IMG/VR virus record: IMGVR_UViG_3300046002_002438
Coordinates: 1 to 24,620 of that record
DNA length: 24,620 nt
Reading direction: 5' to 3' (one strand)
Origin: a virus
Numbering within the stretch: the stretch's first letter is position 1; each line of letters opens with the position of its first letter. The position numbers and the translations under genes were made by a program. Shown here piece after piece: positions 7,919 through 15,531 of this stretch. The notes under the pieces are model-generated. The model was given only the letters and a program-made list of their open reading frames with translations, did not search any database and had not been told where the DNA came from.

Positions 7919-10900
7919 TTACATTAAAAAATAAAACTGTGCTTCAACAGCTGTTGTGTCACCTCCGCCGCCACCTCCTGCTACTGCTAAAGCAAATGAA
8001 GCAGTACCTTGCAATGATCCAGTAAAGCCGGCAGTCGACGCAACACTTCCACTAAATACGGCAGGACCTATGTTTGTAAATGTGCTTGATCCAGATACTG
8101 TTAAAGATCCAGTTATTTGTACTTGAGATCCAGATGCAAATATAAGATTTGATCTCGAACCATCTGCTGTACCATTACCTACTATAAACGCTGATTGAGC
8201 TGATGATGCTATATTATACGCTCCTTGTACATGTTGGTAATCACCTTGTGCTATTGTGTTATTACCTTCCGCGTGTGAATATGATCCTAATGCGTTTGTA
8301 TTAGCACCTTCTGCGTGTGAGTAATCTCCTAATGTTGTTGTGCCAGAACCTTCTGCGTGTGAATAACTTGCAGGTATTGTTTGATCTCCGAGCCAATTTG
8401 ATACGCCTAGGGTAAGATCTCCAACATATGCTGTAGTAGTACTAATTGAAGTATCATACAAGGTTATAATAGTACTAAAAGTAACAAACCCATCATAAAT
8501 TACTGACGCTATTTTTGATGTTATGATACCATAGTTATTATCAAATGGTGCATCATATATTAACAATTGATCATCTACATTGAAATCTGCAGTTACATCT
8601 CCATATAGTAGAGCATTTAAAGTTACAACACCGCTTGATATATCACAAGAATATGCTTTAGTAGTTCCTGTATTTGTACTATTACCTTGATTTAATGTTG
8701 CTGTTATTGTTTGAGCACTAGTAAAGTTGTTGGGAGATCCTAGTAATGCAAATGATGATTCATTTAAAACTGTTTGTGCAACCGTGGCATATGAAGCAGT
8801 TGTTGCAAAGCTTGAGCTTACTGCTCTAGATGCACTTACTGCAAAAGAAGCCGTTGTTGCAAAGCTTGAGCTTACTGCTCTAGATGCACTTACTGCAAAT
8901 GATGAACTTAATGCTTGATTAGCGTAGGATGATGTAACTGTTAAGGTATTTGTACCCATTATGTATTGAAAACTACCAGAGTTAGCATATGTAATTACGT
9001 TGGTAAAATTGCCATCATTTCTCACGGCTCCAAACAAAGGATAAAATTTATGATTTCCTGCTGCATCTACAATAGCTGCAGAACTACTTGGAGATACTGT
9101 TACATTTTGAGCTGTTGCTACATATGAAGCTGTTACTGCTGTTAATGCTCCTCCAAACAATGATCCTGTAAATGATCCTGTAAATCCTGCAGTTGCAATA
9201 ACACTACCTGTTATTTGAACTTGTGAACCTGAAGCAAAGATTAAGTTTGATCGAAGTGCTCCGGTTCCTGTTCCATTACCTACAATAAATGCACTTTGTG
9301 CTGAGGATGATTGGTTAAATTGACCTTGTACGTGCTGATAATCTCCAGATGCTACTGTAAAATTGCCTTCTGCGTGTGAAAAATCTCCGGTGGCGGTTGT
9401 TTCTCGACCTTCTGCGTGTGAATAGTTGCCTTGTGCTAATGTAGCATAACCTTCAGCGTGTGATGATGCTCCGGTTGCCGATGTTTCTTGTCCTTCTGCG
9501 TGTGAATATAATCCATCTGCTATTGTTGCTTGACCTTCTGCGTGTGAATATATTCCGGAGGCTGTAACAGCAAATCCTTGAGCATAAGCAAATAGGCCTG
9601 ATGCTAAAGATGCAGATGCTTGATTGAATGATCCTGTTACTCCTAAAGATCCTGTTATTTGAGCGGATCCTGTGAATGGAAACGCAGGTGTGGATGGTGC
9701 ATAGGAAGCACTTAGTGCTTGTGTTGCAAATGATGCACTTGTTGGTACTCCATTTACCCATGTTCCACTATTATATATAAGTGCTTGCCCATTTGTAGGA
9801 CCAACGATTGAGACATCTGTTAAATCTTGTAAATTAGATATTGCTATTCCTCCACCGCTACCTTGACCAGAACCGCGGAATAACCCAGCAGATACAATCT
9901 TATTATCGGCTGCTGTTATATCGGTTTCATTGCTTTTTAATATAAGAAAACCAACAAAAGTAGTAAAATCAAATGTAGATCCTTCAGTGAACGAGTCTGC
10001 TGATATGTTTGCAACTGCTGTTAAAAAATCCGGGTATATATTTTGACCAAAGTAAACATACAATACACCGGTTTTGGGATCAGAATATGCTCGTTGTATA
10101 GTCCAATCATTGTTTGAAACAGAACCAGTAACACCTGTTCCGGGATCATAAAATCCAGGTTTTAATTGAGTGTATAAGTTGCCTCCATTTGTATCAAATC
10201 TTACACCCGAACCCGATCTATATACATAAGCCATGCTAGCCGTTGTTTGTAATGGTGTTGTTATTTGGGATGGAAACTCAGGATCATTTTGATAAAATCC
10301 ACCATGTATAAAAGAAGTACCAGACCCGACAGATAATCTTAAACTACCTGCTTGACCCGTCAACCCATATCCTGACATCTTTAATGGTCCAAATGCATCT
10401 ATGAAATTTGATATTTGTGATATTTGATCATATGCGGTTTGCACTCCACCACCAAATACAGATACCTGTGTATAATCAAAATGACCTACGGCCCCTAATG
10501 GTATATAATCGTGGTATTGTTGTGATGTAAATCTAGTTGATTGTTGTTGTAAAGTTCCATTATTATCAATATATAAATAAGTTACTTGTTGAGTTGCAAT
10601 ATTTGTAATACTTTGTGTGATTGCATTCCAAGTAACGTACTCTATCATAGGTGAAGCTTCGGAACCAGTTGTTGGGTTATGATCCGCTATAATACCACTA
10701 CCAGGAGAAACAAAAACATTACTTCCACTATAGGTAACTACTCCTCCATATAATAATCCAGTTTCTAAAGTACCTTCAATCCATTTCCATTTTACAAGAT
10801 TTCCATTTTGACGAACATATAGATCATATCCTAATGCCGTGTTGGAACTGCTTTGAAATAAAACTGTTGAATCTAAATCAATACCTAATGGGTCTGGATC

Positions 10901-11083
10901 TTGTGTTGGGTCAAATTTTAAACTACCAGATAATAGAATTTGCTGGTTTAGTGGGTTAACATATGATGCTGTTTGAGCAAATGAAGCGGTACCAAATAAT
11001 GAACCGGTAAATCCGGCAGTTGCTGTTACAGAGGTGAGGGTTGCATCAGATCCCGATACTATGACGCGTTTCCATGCTGGCAT
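7919..11083 (-). CDS. Long tail-fibre-like protein with YadA-type SHAEG head repeats
   Basis: A 1054-residue fibre-like protein. Residues 1-12 (MPAWKRVIVSGS) match the start of the 518-residue fibre and may be a virion anchor. A TAGFTGSLFGTASFA cassette follows at 22-36 and returns near the C-terminus (1017-1031). Residues ~45-410 form a less repetitive domain. Residues 510-590 and 905-955 carry YadA/haemagglutinin-like head repeats: five then three SHAEG units, each series closed by QHVQG and then SAQSAFIVGNGT and RSNLIFASGSQVQITGS. This suggests a trimeric beta-roll stalk and an internal duplication. Residues ~728-766 hold 18-residue repeats encoded by near-identical 54-bp units. The C-terminus is hydrophobic (VEAQFYFLM). 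It has a 100-nt leader with its own promoter motif. Adhesin role inferred. Confidence 0.82.
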   Translation of the reverse strand: MPAWKRVIVSGSDATLTSVTATAGFTGSLFGTASFAQTASYVNPLNQQILLSGSLKFDPTQDPDPLGIDLDSTVLFQSSSNTALGYDLYVRQNGNLVKWKWIEGTLETGLLYGGVVTYSGSNVFVSPGSGIIADHNPTTGSEASPMIEYVTWNAITQSITNIATQQVTYLYIDNNGTLQQQSTRFTSQQYHDYIPLGAVGHFDYTQVSVFGGGVQTAYDQISQISNFIDAFGPLKMSGYGLTGQAGSLRLSVGSGTSFIHGGFYQNDPEFPSQITTPLQTTASMAYVYRSGSGVRFDTNGGNLYTQLKPGFYDPGTGVTGSVSNNDWTIQRAYSDPKTGVLYVYFGQNIYPDFLTAVANISADSFTEGSTFDFTTFVGFLILKSNETDITAADNKIVSAGLFRGSGQGSGGGIAISNLQDLTDVSIVGPTNGQALIYNSGTWVNGVPTSASFATQALSASYAPSTPAFPFTGSAQITGSLGVTGSFNQASASLASGLFAYAQGFAVTASGIYSHAEGQATIADGLYSHAEGQETSATGASSHAEGYATLAQGNYSHAEGRETTATGDFSHAEGNFTVASGDYQHVQGQFNQSSSAQSAFIVGNGTGTGALRSNLIFASGSQVQITGSVIATAGFTGSFTGSLFGGALTAVTASYVATAQNVTVSPSSSAAIVDAAGNHKFYPLFGAVRNDGNFTNVITYANSGSFQYIMGTNTLTVTSSYANQALSSSFAVSASRAVSSSFATTASFAVSASRAVSSSFATTASYATVAQTVLNESSFALLGSPNNFTSAQTITATLNQGNSTNTGTTKAYSCDISSGVVTLNALLYGDVTADFNVDDQLLIYDAPFDNNYGIITSKIASVIYDGFVTFSTIITLYDTSISTTTAYVGDLTLGVSNWLGDQTIPASYSHAEGSGTTTLGDYSHAEGANTNALGSYSHAEGNNTIAQGDYQHVQGAYNIASSAQSAFIVGNGTADGSRSNLIFASGSQVQITGSLTVSGSSTFTNIGPAVFSGSVASTAGFTGSLQGTASFALAVAGGGGGGDTTAVEAQFYFLM
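8799..8899. repeat. 54-bp tandem repeat inside the 1054-residue fibre gene
   Basis: Two copies with a period of 54 bp (8799 and 8853) share 47 identical bases (8799-8845 and 8853-8899). The period is 18 codons, so copy-number change keeps the reading frame. Encoded unit: S-F-A-V-S-A-S-R-A-V-S-S-S-F-A-T-T-A. Confidence 0.9.
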
Positions 11084-11182
11084 ACTATATCTTAATTATG
11101 TTGCGGTTAGATACATACACTTATGCCGTGTGTGCGCCTACTTCCTTGCGGCCAACAACAAGTTATTTATTATAAATATGGG
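11084..11182 (-). promoter_or_regulatory. Long, GC-richer 5' leader of the 1054-residue fibre gene
   Basis: Leaders elsewhere in the window are usually 10-30 nt, but here about 83 nt separate the promoter motif (11167-11179) from the ATG at 11083. Bases 11101-11160 are about 50% GC, well above the surroundings. CCGCAA occurs twice on the coding strand, and a 7-codon mini-ORF (11116 to 11096, including stop) is present without a clear Shine-Dalgarno. No convincing long hairpin was found. A regulatory leader or small RNA is possible. Confidence 0.4.
11167..11179 (-). promoter_or_regulatory. Putative late promoter of the 1054-residue fibre gene
   Basis: Exact copy of coding-strand ATATTTATAATAA, placed right after the stop of the upstream 60-residue gene and 83 nt before the next ATG. 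Confidence 0.58.
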
Positions 11183-11365
11183 TTATCTAGATTTCTTTGG
11201 TTGAGGTGCAGACTGCATGTTTGCAATTTGTTGAATCTCAGATTCTAATTTGATTTGCAATGCAGCTAAAAACTGTGCATCTTTTCCTGCAATAGTAATA
11301 ACATCTAGAGATTGTCGCAATGTCTGAATTTCAGGCAATGTTAGTTCAATTGAAAAAATATTCAT
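11183..11365 (-). CDS. Small protein, tandem paralogue of the upstream gene
   Basis: A 60-residue, mostly helical protein. Its core LRQSLDVITIAGKDAQFLAA followed by LQIKLESEI aligns with the upstream neighbour's LNSLKDVTIAGSQVEMFYNL followed by VVKLQNQYI, with the same spacing, so the two are likely duplicates. The T-I-A-G-x-[DQ]...L...[VQ]-x-K-L core recalls tiny proteins common beside fibre genes in T4-like marine phages; none has a known role that I can name. It starts 6 nt after the neighbour's stop with no Shine-Dalgarno, implying coupled translation. The C-terminal tail is basic (PKKSR). A fibre chaperone or adaptor role is conceivable but unproven. Confidence 0.7.
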   Translation of the reverse strand: MNIFSIELTLPEIQTLRQSLDVITIAGKDAQFLAALQIKLESEIQQIANMQSAPQPKKSR

Positions 11366-11371
11366 GTTTGT

Positions 11372-11563
11372 TTATTTGGATTGTTCTATATATTGATTTT
11401 GTAATTTAACTACAAGATTATAAAACATTTCAACTTGCGAACCGGCGATTGTTACATCTTTTAAAGAATTTAAAACAAATTCTAATTCTTCTTGAACCAA
11501 TTGATTTTTTGTTTCAACCGCCGGTTGCTTTGATTCGCCTATTATTTTAGAAAGAATACTCAT
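11372..11563 (-). CDS. Small protein, tandem paralogue of the downstream gene
   Basis: A 63-residue protein with the same helix-TIAG-helix core as the 60-residue gene that follows. The N-terminus (MSILSKIIGESKQPAVETK) is different and slightly amphipathic. AAAAAGG lies 6 nt before the ATG, so this gene probably drives initiation for the pair. A weaker promoter-like stretch (coding strand TATATATTAACTAAA) lies in the short gap after the 518-residue fibre gene. Function unknown; placed between two fibre genes. Confidence 0.7.
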   Translation of the reverse strand: MSILSKIIGESKQPAVETKNQLVQEELEFVLNSLKDVTIAGSQVEMFYNLVVKLQNQYIEQSK

Positions 11564-11593
11564 TATAACCTTTTTTAGTTAATATATAGAATT

Positions 11594-13150
11594 TTATGCA
11601 TACATCCAAATTGTTCCATCTGTATTTGTATATATTGCTCCTGCTTGTACAAATTCACCCGTAGTTGGTTTTGTTGCAGTGTGATCAGCTTCTGTAAATA
11701 CATATCCTGCAAATGCTGAGTTGCCGTTTGTTCCAATAACAATTGCATTGGTTGAATCTGTCAATCCGTTTTGATAACCCCAACGATCTGTTGTTGCATC
11801 AAAACCAAATGCAATATTTCCTGCACCATCTGATCCGCGGTCAATTATAATACCACCATCACCTGCTGTTGCAGATCCGGATGCTAATATAATAAACTTA
11901 TCTTCAACTAGTAAGTCTGTAGTGTTTACTTGTGTAGTTGTTCCGTTAACAAATAAGTCTCCGGTTACTACTAAGCTGTTTCCAACTGTTGTTGTACCAG
12001 TTGCGGCACCTAAATTTAACGTAGTTGCTGCTCCAAATGCGTTAACGGTTGTAGCTGTTGTATTGAATACTGCTGCAGTTGTACCTGTTGTAGTAAGAGC
12101 GGTTGAAGTACCATTGTTTATTGCAATGTTACCATTGGTAATTGTTAAACCTGCAAATGTTGGTGTTCCTGCTGTTCCTAATCCAGTTGCTGTAATATCA
12201 CCTGAGCTGACACCGTTAGTAGTTAATGTATGTGTACCTTGACCTGAACCTGCTGCTAAAGTTGATCCTGAAACAATACCAGAAGAAGCTAAATTTAATT
12301 TTGTATATGCAATTGCTGCAGCTGCATTAACATCTGCATTAACAATTACTCCCGTTCCAATTGAAGAAACTCCAGCTGCGGTAATTGTAATATCTCCAGA
12401 AATATTTGTTAAGATAGATCCTGAAATTGCAGGTATTAATGTTGTGGTGTTAACTGCTACATCATCAACGTTGACAGTGATGTGCGTACCAGCTCCTACT
12501 GCTAGAGTCGGTGTTGAGCCTTCTCCAGATGCACCACCCGTTAAACCAGCACCTGATGTAATGCTAGCAACGTAATCTCCAGTTGTATCAGTACCTAATG
12601 CTACTGAGTTAGCTTGTATCGTTGCAACACCTAATGCTGTAATTGCGATATCGCCTGATACTGTAGTTAAAATTGAACCAGATATTGCTGGTATTAACGT
12701 TGCTGTATTAACTGCAATGTCATCAGTGTTAACGGTAATGTGTGTACCTGCTCCAACTGCTAATGCAGATCCAGCTCCACCGGTTAAACCATTTCCTGCT
12801 GCTGCAGCAGCAATACGAATTGTATTAGAATTGGCTTCTAATCCTGTACCTGCTAATGGAGTAGCTAATTGACCTACGTTAATACGACCTTCAGTACCTG
12901 CATCTGATAAAGGTAATTTGTCGGTTGCTACAACAGTAATACCTGTTAAGTCTGAACCAAATGCATCGATATCTAATGATGTTGCTAAAACGCCTGTTAA
13001 TGCTGATCCATCGCCTTTAAATGAACCCGTAAACGATCCTGTTAAAAATGTAGTTGCTTGTAAATTTGTAATTTGTTGGTTTGAACCAACTTGTAATGTT
13101 GCTAATTGGGCGGTACTACCCGAGACTATTACTTTTTTCCATTCTGCCAT
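11594..13150 (-). CDS. Repeat-rich tail-fibre-like protein
   Basis: A 518-residue Ala/Gly/Thr-rich protein. Residues 1-12 (MAEWKKVIVSGS) match the start of the 1054-residue fibre and are the likely attachment tag. Residues 131-175 and 217-261 are two copies, 86 residues apart, of a module reading AVGAGTHITVN...D-D-[IV]-A-V-N-T...TLIPAISGSILT...SGDI-x-I-T. Later come Thr/Gly-rich beta segments (ATTLNLGAATGTTTVGNSLV) and a C-terminal region (GGIIIDRGSDGAGNIAFGFD, then WGYQNG) of a kind often seen at fibre tips in marine phages. It ends YTNTDGTIWMYA. It has its own promoter motif and AAAGGA. No catalytic site or chaperone domain is seen. The fibre role is inferred from composition and repeats. 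Confidence 0.78.
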   Translation of the reverse strand: MAEWKKVIVSGSTAQLATLQVGSNQQITNLQATTFLTGSFTGSFKGDGSALTGVLATSLDIDAFGSDLTGITVVATDKLPLSDAGTEGRINVGQLATPLAGTGLEANSNTIRIAAAAAGNGLTGGAGSALAVGAGTHITVNTDDIAVNTATLIPAISGSILTTVSGDIAITALGVATIQANSVALGTDTTGDYVASITSGAGLTGGASGEGSTPTLAVGAGTHITVNVDDVAVNTTTLIPAISGSILTNISGDITITAAGVSSIGTGVIVNADVNAAAAIAYTKLNLASSGIVSGSTLAAGSGQGTHTLTTNGVSSGDITATGLGTAGTPTFAGLTITNGNIAINNGTSTALTTTGTTAAVFNTTATTVNAFGAATTLNLGAATGTTTVGNSLVVTGDLFVNGTTTQVNTTDLLVEDKFIILASGSATAGDGGIIIDRGSDGAGNIAFGFDATTDRWGYQNGLTDSTNAIVIGTNGNSAFAGYVFTEADHTATKPTTGEFVQAGAIYTNTDGTIWMYA

Positions 13151-13166
13151 GGTATGGTTTTCCTTT

Positions 13167-13182
13167 TTTTAATAAATATGAT
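13167..13182 (-). promoter_or_regulatory. Putative late promoter of the 518-residue fibre gene
   Basis: Coding strand ATCATATTTATTAAAA, keeping the CATATTTAT core of the motif, then AAAGGA and the ATG at 13150. Confidence 0.5.
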
Positions 13183-13195
13183 ACTTGTTTAATTT

Positions 13196-13711
13196 TTAAT
13201 CTAATCCTACAAATAATGAGTTTGATGTGAAATATATTGCTCCATTTGGAGCTGTTCCGGTTAATTCGACTGATGACGTTGCTAAAGTTAACACACCACT
13301 TTGTGATACGGTTAATACGGGTTGATTGCTAGCATTCTTAATTAAGAATAGGTTAGCAGCACTTCCAGATATAGTTGTCAACCCAGTGCCTGACACTGTG
13401 AATGGATTGTAGCTTGCGGATCTAATAATAAAAATATCTCCGGATACATCAACACTTGCAGTAACACTTCCGGTTGCTATAAAGGTACCTCCGGCTCCTG
13501 CACCAACTAATGTCCATCCTGCGTTTGAGTTATAGCTACCGGTATCTGTTAAAACATAAAGCTCATTCGTATCTTGTTGATATACCACCAACCCCTCGTA
13601 GACATTAGCAGCAGAAAATCCTAGACGCGCGGTTTGGTTTGAAACCGAAAACCTTGCATCAATCGGATCGACGTTAGTAATGTTAAACCCACTAGGTAAT
13701 ATAATTGCCAT
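13196..13711 (-). CDS. Small fibre-like structural protein
   Basis: A 171-residue beta-rich protein. The N-terminal part (DARFSVSNQTARLGFSAANV, then YEGLVVYQQDTNELYVLTDT) contains a V-Y-E-G-L-x-V-Y-x-x-D-T-x-x-L-Y-V-L motif that I associate with short phage fibre or head-fibre proteins. The rest alternates Ser/Thr/Gly turns and short strands (TGSVTASVDVSGDIFIIRSA) and resembles its fibre neighbours. It starts 9 nt after the 603-residue gene's stop with only a weak AAGA, so it is probably coupled. It lacks the WK[KR]VIVSGS tag. It may cap or connect a fibre; that is inference. Confidence 0.68.
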   Translation of the reverse strand: MAIILPSGFNITNVDPIDARFSVSNQTARLGFSAANVYEGLVVYQQDTNELYVLTDTGSYNSNAGWTLVGAGAGGTFIATGSVTASVDVSGDIFIIRSASYNPFTVSGTGLTTISGSAANLFLIKNASNQPVLTVSQSGVLTLATSSVELTGTAPNGAIYFTSNSLFVGLD

Positions 13712-13719
13712 CTTTTATC

Positions 13720-15531
13720 TTATGTTAATATGTATGTTATACTTGTTCCTGCTCCGCCGGCTTGTAGTGTGTTTGATCTATATACTTTATATTGACCTAC
13801 TGTTGTTAGTGTGAATGAACCAAGTACACCAAATCCACCCGTTGTTATGTTTGTTAAACTTGCTAGTGAGCTATTATATACTATATAATGATACTTGTCG
13901 CCGGTCCAAGTTATTGTTAATGTTGCTCCACTTGCTGTTGTTGTTCCTTTCGATATAGTTCCAACTGTACCACCTAGAGCAGTATCCCATGTAGCTAAAT
14001 TTTCTAACTCTGTAGATGTAAACGCTGTTGCCGCTGATGCTCCATATCTTAAACTTCTAATCTTTGTATATGTGAATGAGTTTGAAGATGTTATTGTCAA
14101 TGCTGGACTATTGTCAGATCCTAATACTCCTGATGAGGAATAATAGGATGTTGCAGTTGCGGTTATTGAACTTGATCCAGTTGCAGAACCAGTTACAAAT
14201 ATAGGTGATGTTACATTTGTTGAAGTAAAATTATGAACCCAACCATTTGCTGTTCCAGAAGCTGATACAAATGAAATACTACCTGTAGCTCCTTGTTCTA
14301 TTTGGTTTGATGTTGAGCCTAGTTGAACAGTTGCTGTTGGTGTAATTGTTGGTGATCCTGGGTTGGTTTTTGATAAGGATCCTGTAAGTGTAGTTGATTG
14401 CATGTTCAACGTATTGTCTAACGGACTTGATGCAGTTACTTGCAGACTATATGTATGACTTCCAGTTGTAGTTGTGTTATAAACTAATTGAGTTGCTAGT
14501 GATCCAGTACTTGTTAATAAAACACCACCTTCGTATAGTGATGCACTTATTAAAGTATATCCACCTACTGCTATTGTTCCCGTAACCGTATAAGCATCGA
14601 ATACCTGATTAAATCTATCCGTTGCAAATGTGCTATTAAAAGAAGCTACTGGGGCCGATGGTACTGTAGGTGTTCCAAATATAAATTTAAGTCTTCCGTT
14701 AACGAATGTTACAGCTACGTTGCTATCATAATCAGCTACTTCAATTTCATTTAATGGATTATTGCTAGCAGACACATATGTAACCCCTGCACCAAATCCG
14801 CTAGCAGCTGCAGATTGCGATATAAACGTTGGGTTAATAAATGATGCAGTTTGTGCATTTTGGGCATAAGAAGCCGTTAATGCATATGAAGCACTTACTG
14901 CATTTGATGCTGAGCCACTAAAAAATGATGCAGTTTGTGCATTTTGGGCATAAGAAGCCGTTAATGCATATGAAGCAGTTATAGCTAAGGATGCTCCTTT
15001 ATCTGATATAACTATGTTTTTCTTTGTACTACCTGGCTCTTTAGTACCTAATATAAAACGAGAGGATCCATCCGGATCTTCTTCAACACTAAGACTACTA
15101 GATATTGTTGGAGCTCCAATACTTTCTGACAAAAAGAATATAGTACGATCTCTGATATATAAATGATTCCATGCGGATTCGGGTGATCCTAAATTGTATT
15201 GTGAAAAACCACCACCGTCTGGTTTTGCAGGAACCCAATCACCTGATGGAGCTGCTGCAAATGCTGCACTATTTGCTGTATCTGCATAGAAGGATGTATT
15301 TGTAGCATTAGCAAAGGTTGCAGTACCTTGTAGTGATCCAGTAAATCCGGCAGTTGCTTTAACACTTCCAGTAACTACTAATGAACCTGTAATTCTTGCT
15401 GATCCGGTGTATGGGAATGAGCTGCCTCCGCTTCCTCCGTTTAACGCAAAAGAGGCTGTTAATGCGTAAGAGGAAGATATATTGAATAAGGATCCGGTTT
15501 GTAATTGACCTGGTTTAAATTGTCTTGCCAT
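13720..15531 (-). CDS. Repeat-rich tail-fibre-like protein
   Basis: A 603-residue Ser/Ala/Thr-rich protein. The start at 15531 is preferred over an ATG 9 bases upstream because it forms a TAATG overlap with the gp15-like stop and has GGGAG about 10 nt upstream; the earlier ATG abuts that GGGAG. Order: MARQFKPGQLQTGSLFN; SSSYALTASFA repeats; ARITGSLVVTGS and TAGFTGSLQGTATFA cassettes shared with the 1054-residue fibre; an 84-bp in-frame repeat giving ASYALTASYAQNAQTASF twice; then beta-sandwich-like stretches (AVTFVNGRLKFIFG..., ITPTATVQLGSTSNQIEQGA) possibly Ig-like. The C-terminus (KYHYIVYNSSLASL... KVYRSNTLQAGG) may be the receptor-facing tip. Probable fibre or baseplate-attached protein; exact position in the virion unknown. 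Confidence 0.75.
   Translation of the reverse strand: MARQFKPGQLQTGSLFNISSSYALTASFALNGGSGGSSFPYTGSARITGSLVVTGSVKATAGFTGSLQGTATFANATNTSFYADTANSAAFAAAPSGDWVPAKPDGGGFSQYNLGSPESAWNHLYIRDRTIFFLSESIGAPTISSSLSVEEDPDGSSRFILGTKEPGSTKKNIVISDKGASLAITASYALTASYAQNAQTASFFSGSASNAVSASYALTASYAQNAQTASFINPTFISQSAAASGFGAGVTYVSASNNPLNEIEVADYDSNVAVTFVNGRLKFIFGTPTVPSAPVASFNSTFATDRFNQVFDAYTVTGTIAVGGYTLISASLYEGGVLLTSTGSLATQLVYNTTTTGSHTYSLQVTASSPLDNTLNMQSTTLTGSLSKTNPGSPTITPTATVQLGSTSNQIEQGATGSISFVSASGTANGWVHNFTSTNVTSPIFVTGSATGSSSITATATSYYSSSGVLGSDNSPALTITSSNSFTYTKIRSLRYGASAATAFTSTELENLATWDTALGGTVGTISKGTTTASGATLTITWTGDKYHYIVYNSSLASLTNITTGGFGVLGSFTLTTVGQYKVYRSNTLQAGGAGTSITYILT
14839..14977. repeat. 84-bp spaced direct repeat inside the 603-residue fibre gene
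   Basis: A 55-bp stretch occurs twice without mismatch (14839-14893 and 14923-14977), offset 84 bp = 28 codons. It encodes the YALTASYAQNAQTASF unit, so recombination between copies would keep the frame. Confidence 0.9.

Noticed and set aside
9453-9761. 102-codon minus-strand ORF rich in Cys, Ile, Arg and Ser
   Set aside because: It is an out-of-frame reading of the SHAEG repeat region of the 1054-residue fibre gene, whose frame is open throughout.
4963-11083. Possible diversity-generating retroelement target or CRISPR-like array in the repeats
   Set aside because: Repeats are in-frame protein repeats with no regular unique spacers. No reverse transcriptase and no template/variable repeat pair with A-specific differences was seen in this window.
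11084-11182. Possible tRNA or riboswitch in the GC-richer leader
   Set aside because: No cloverleaf, T-loop consensus (GTTCGA-type) or long paired stem could be built; left as an unclassified leader.
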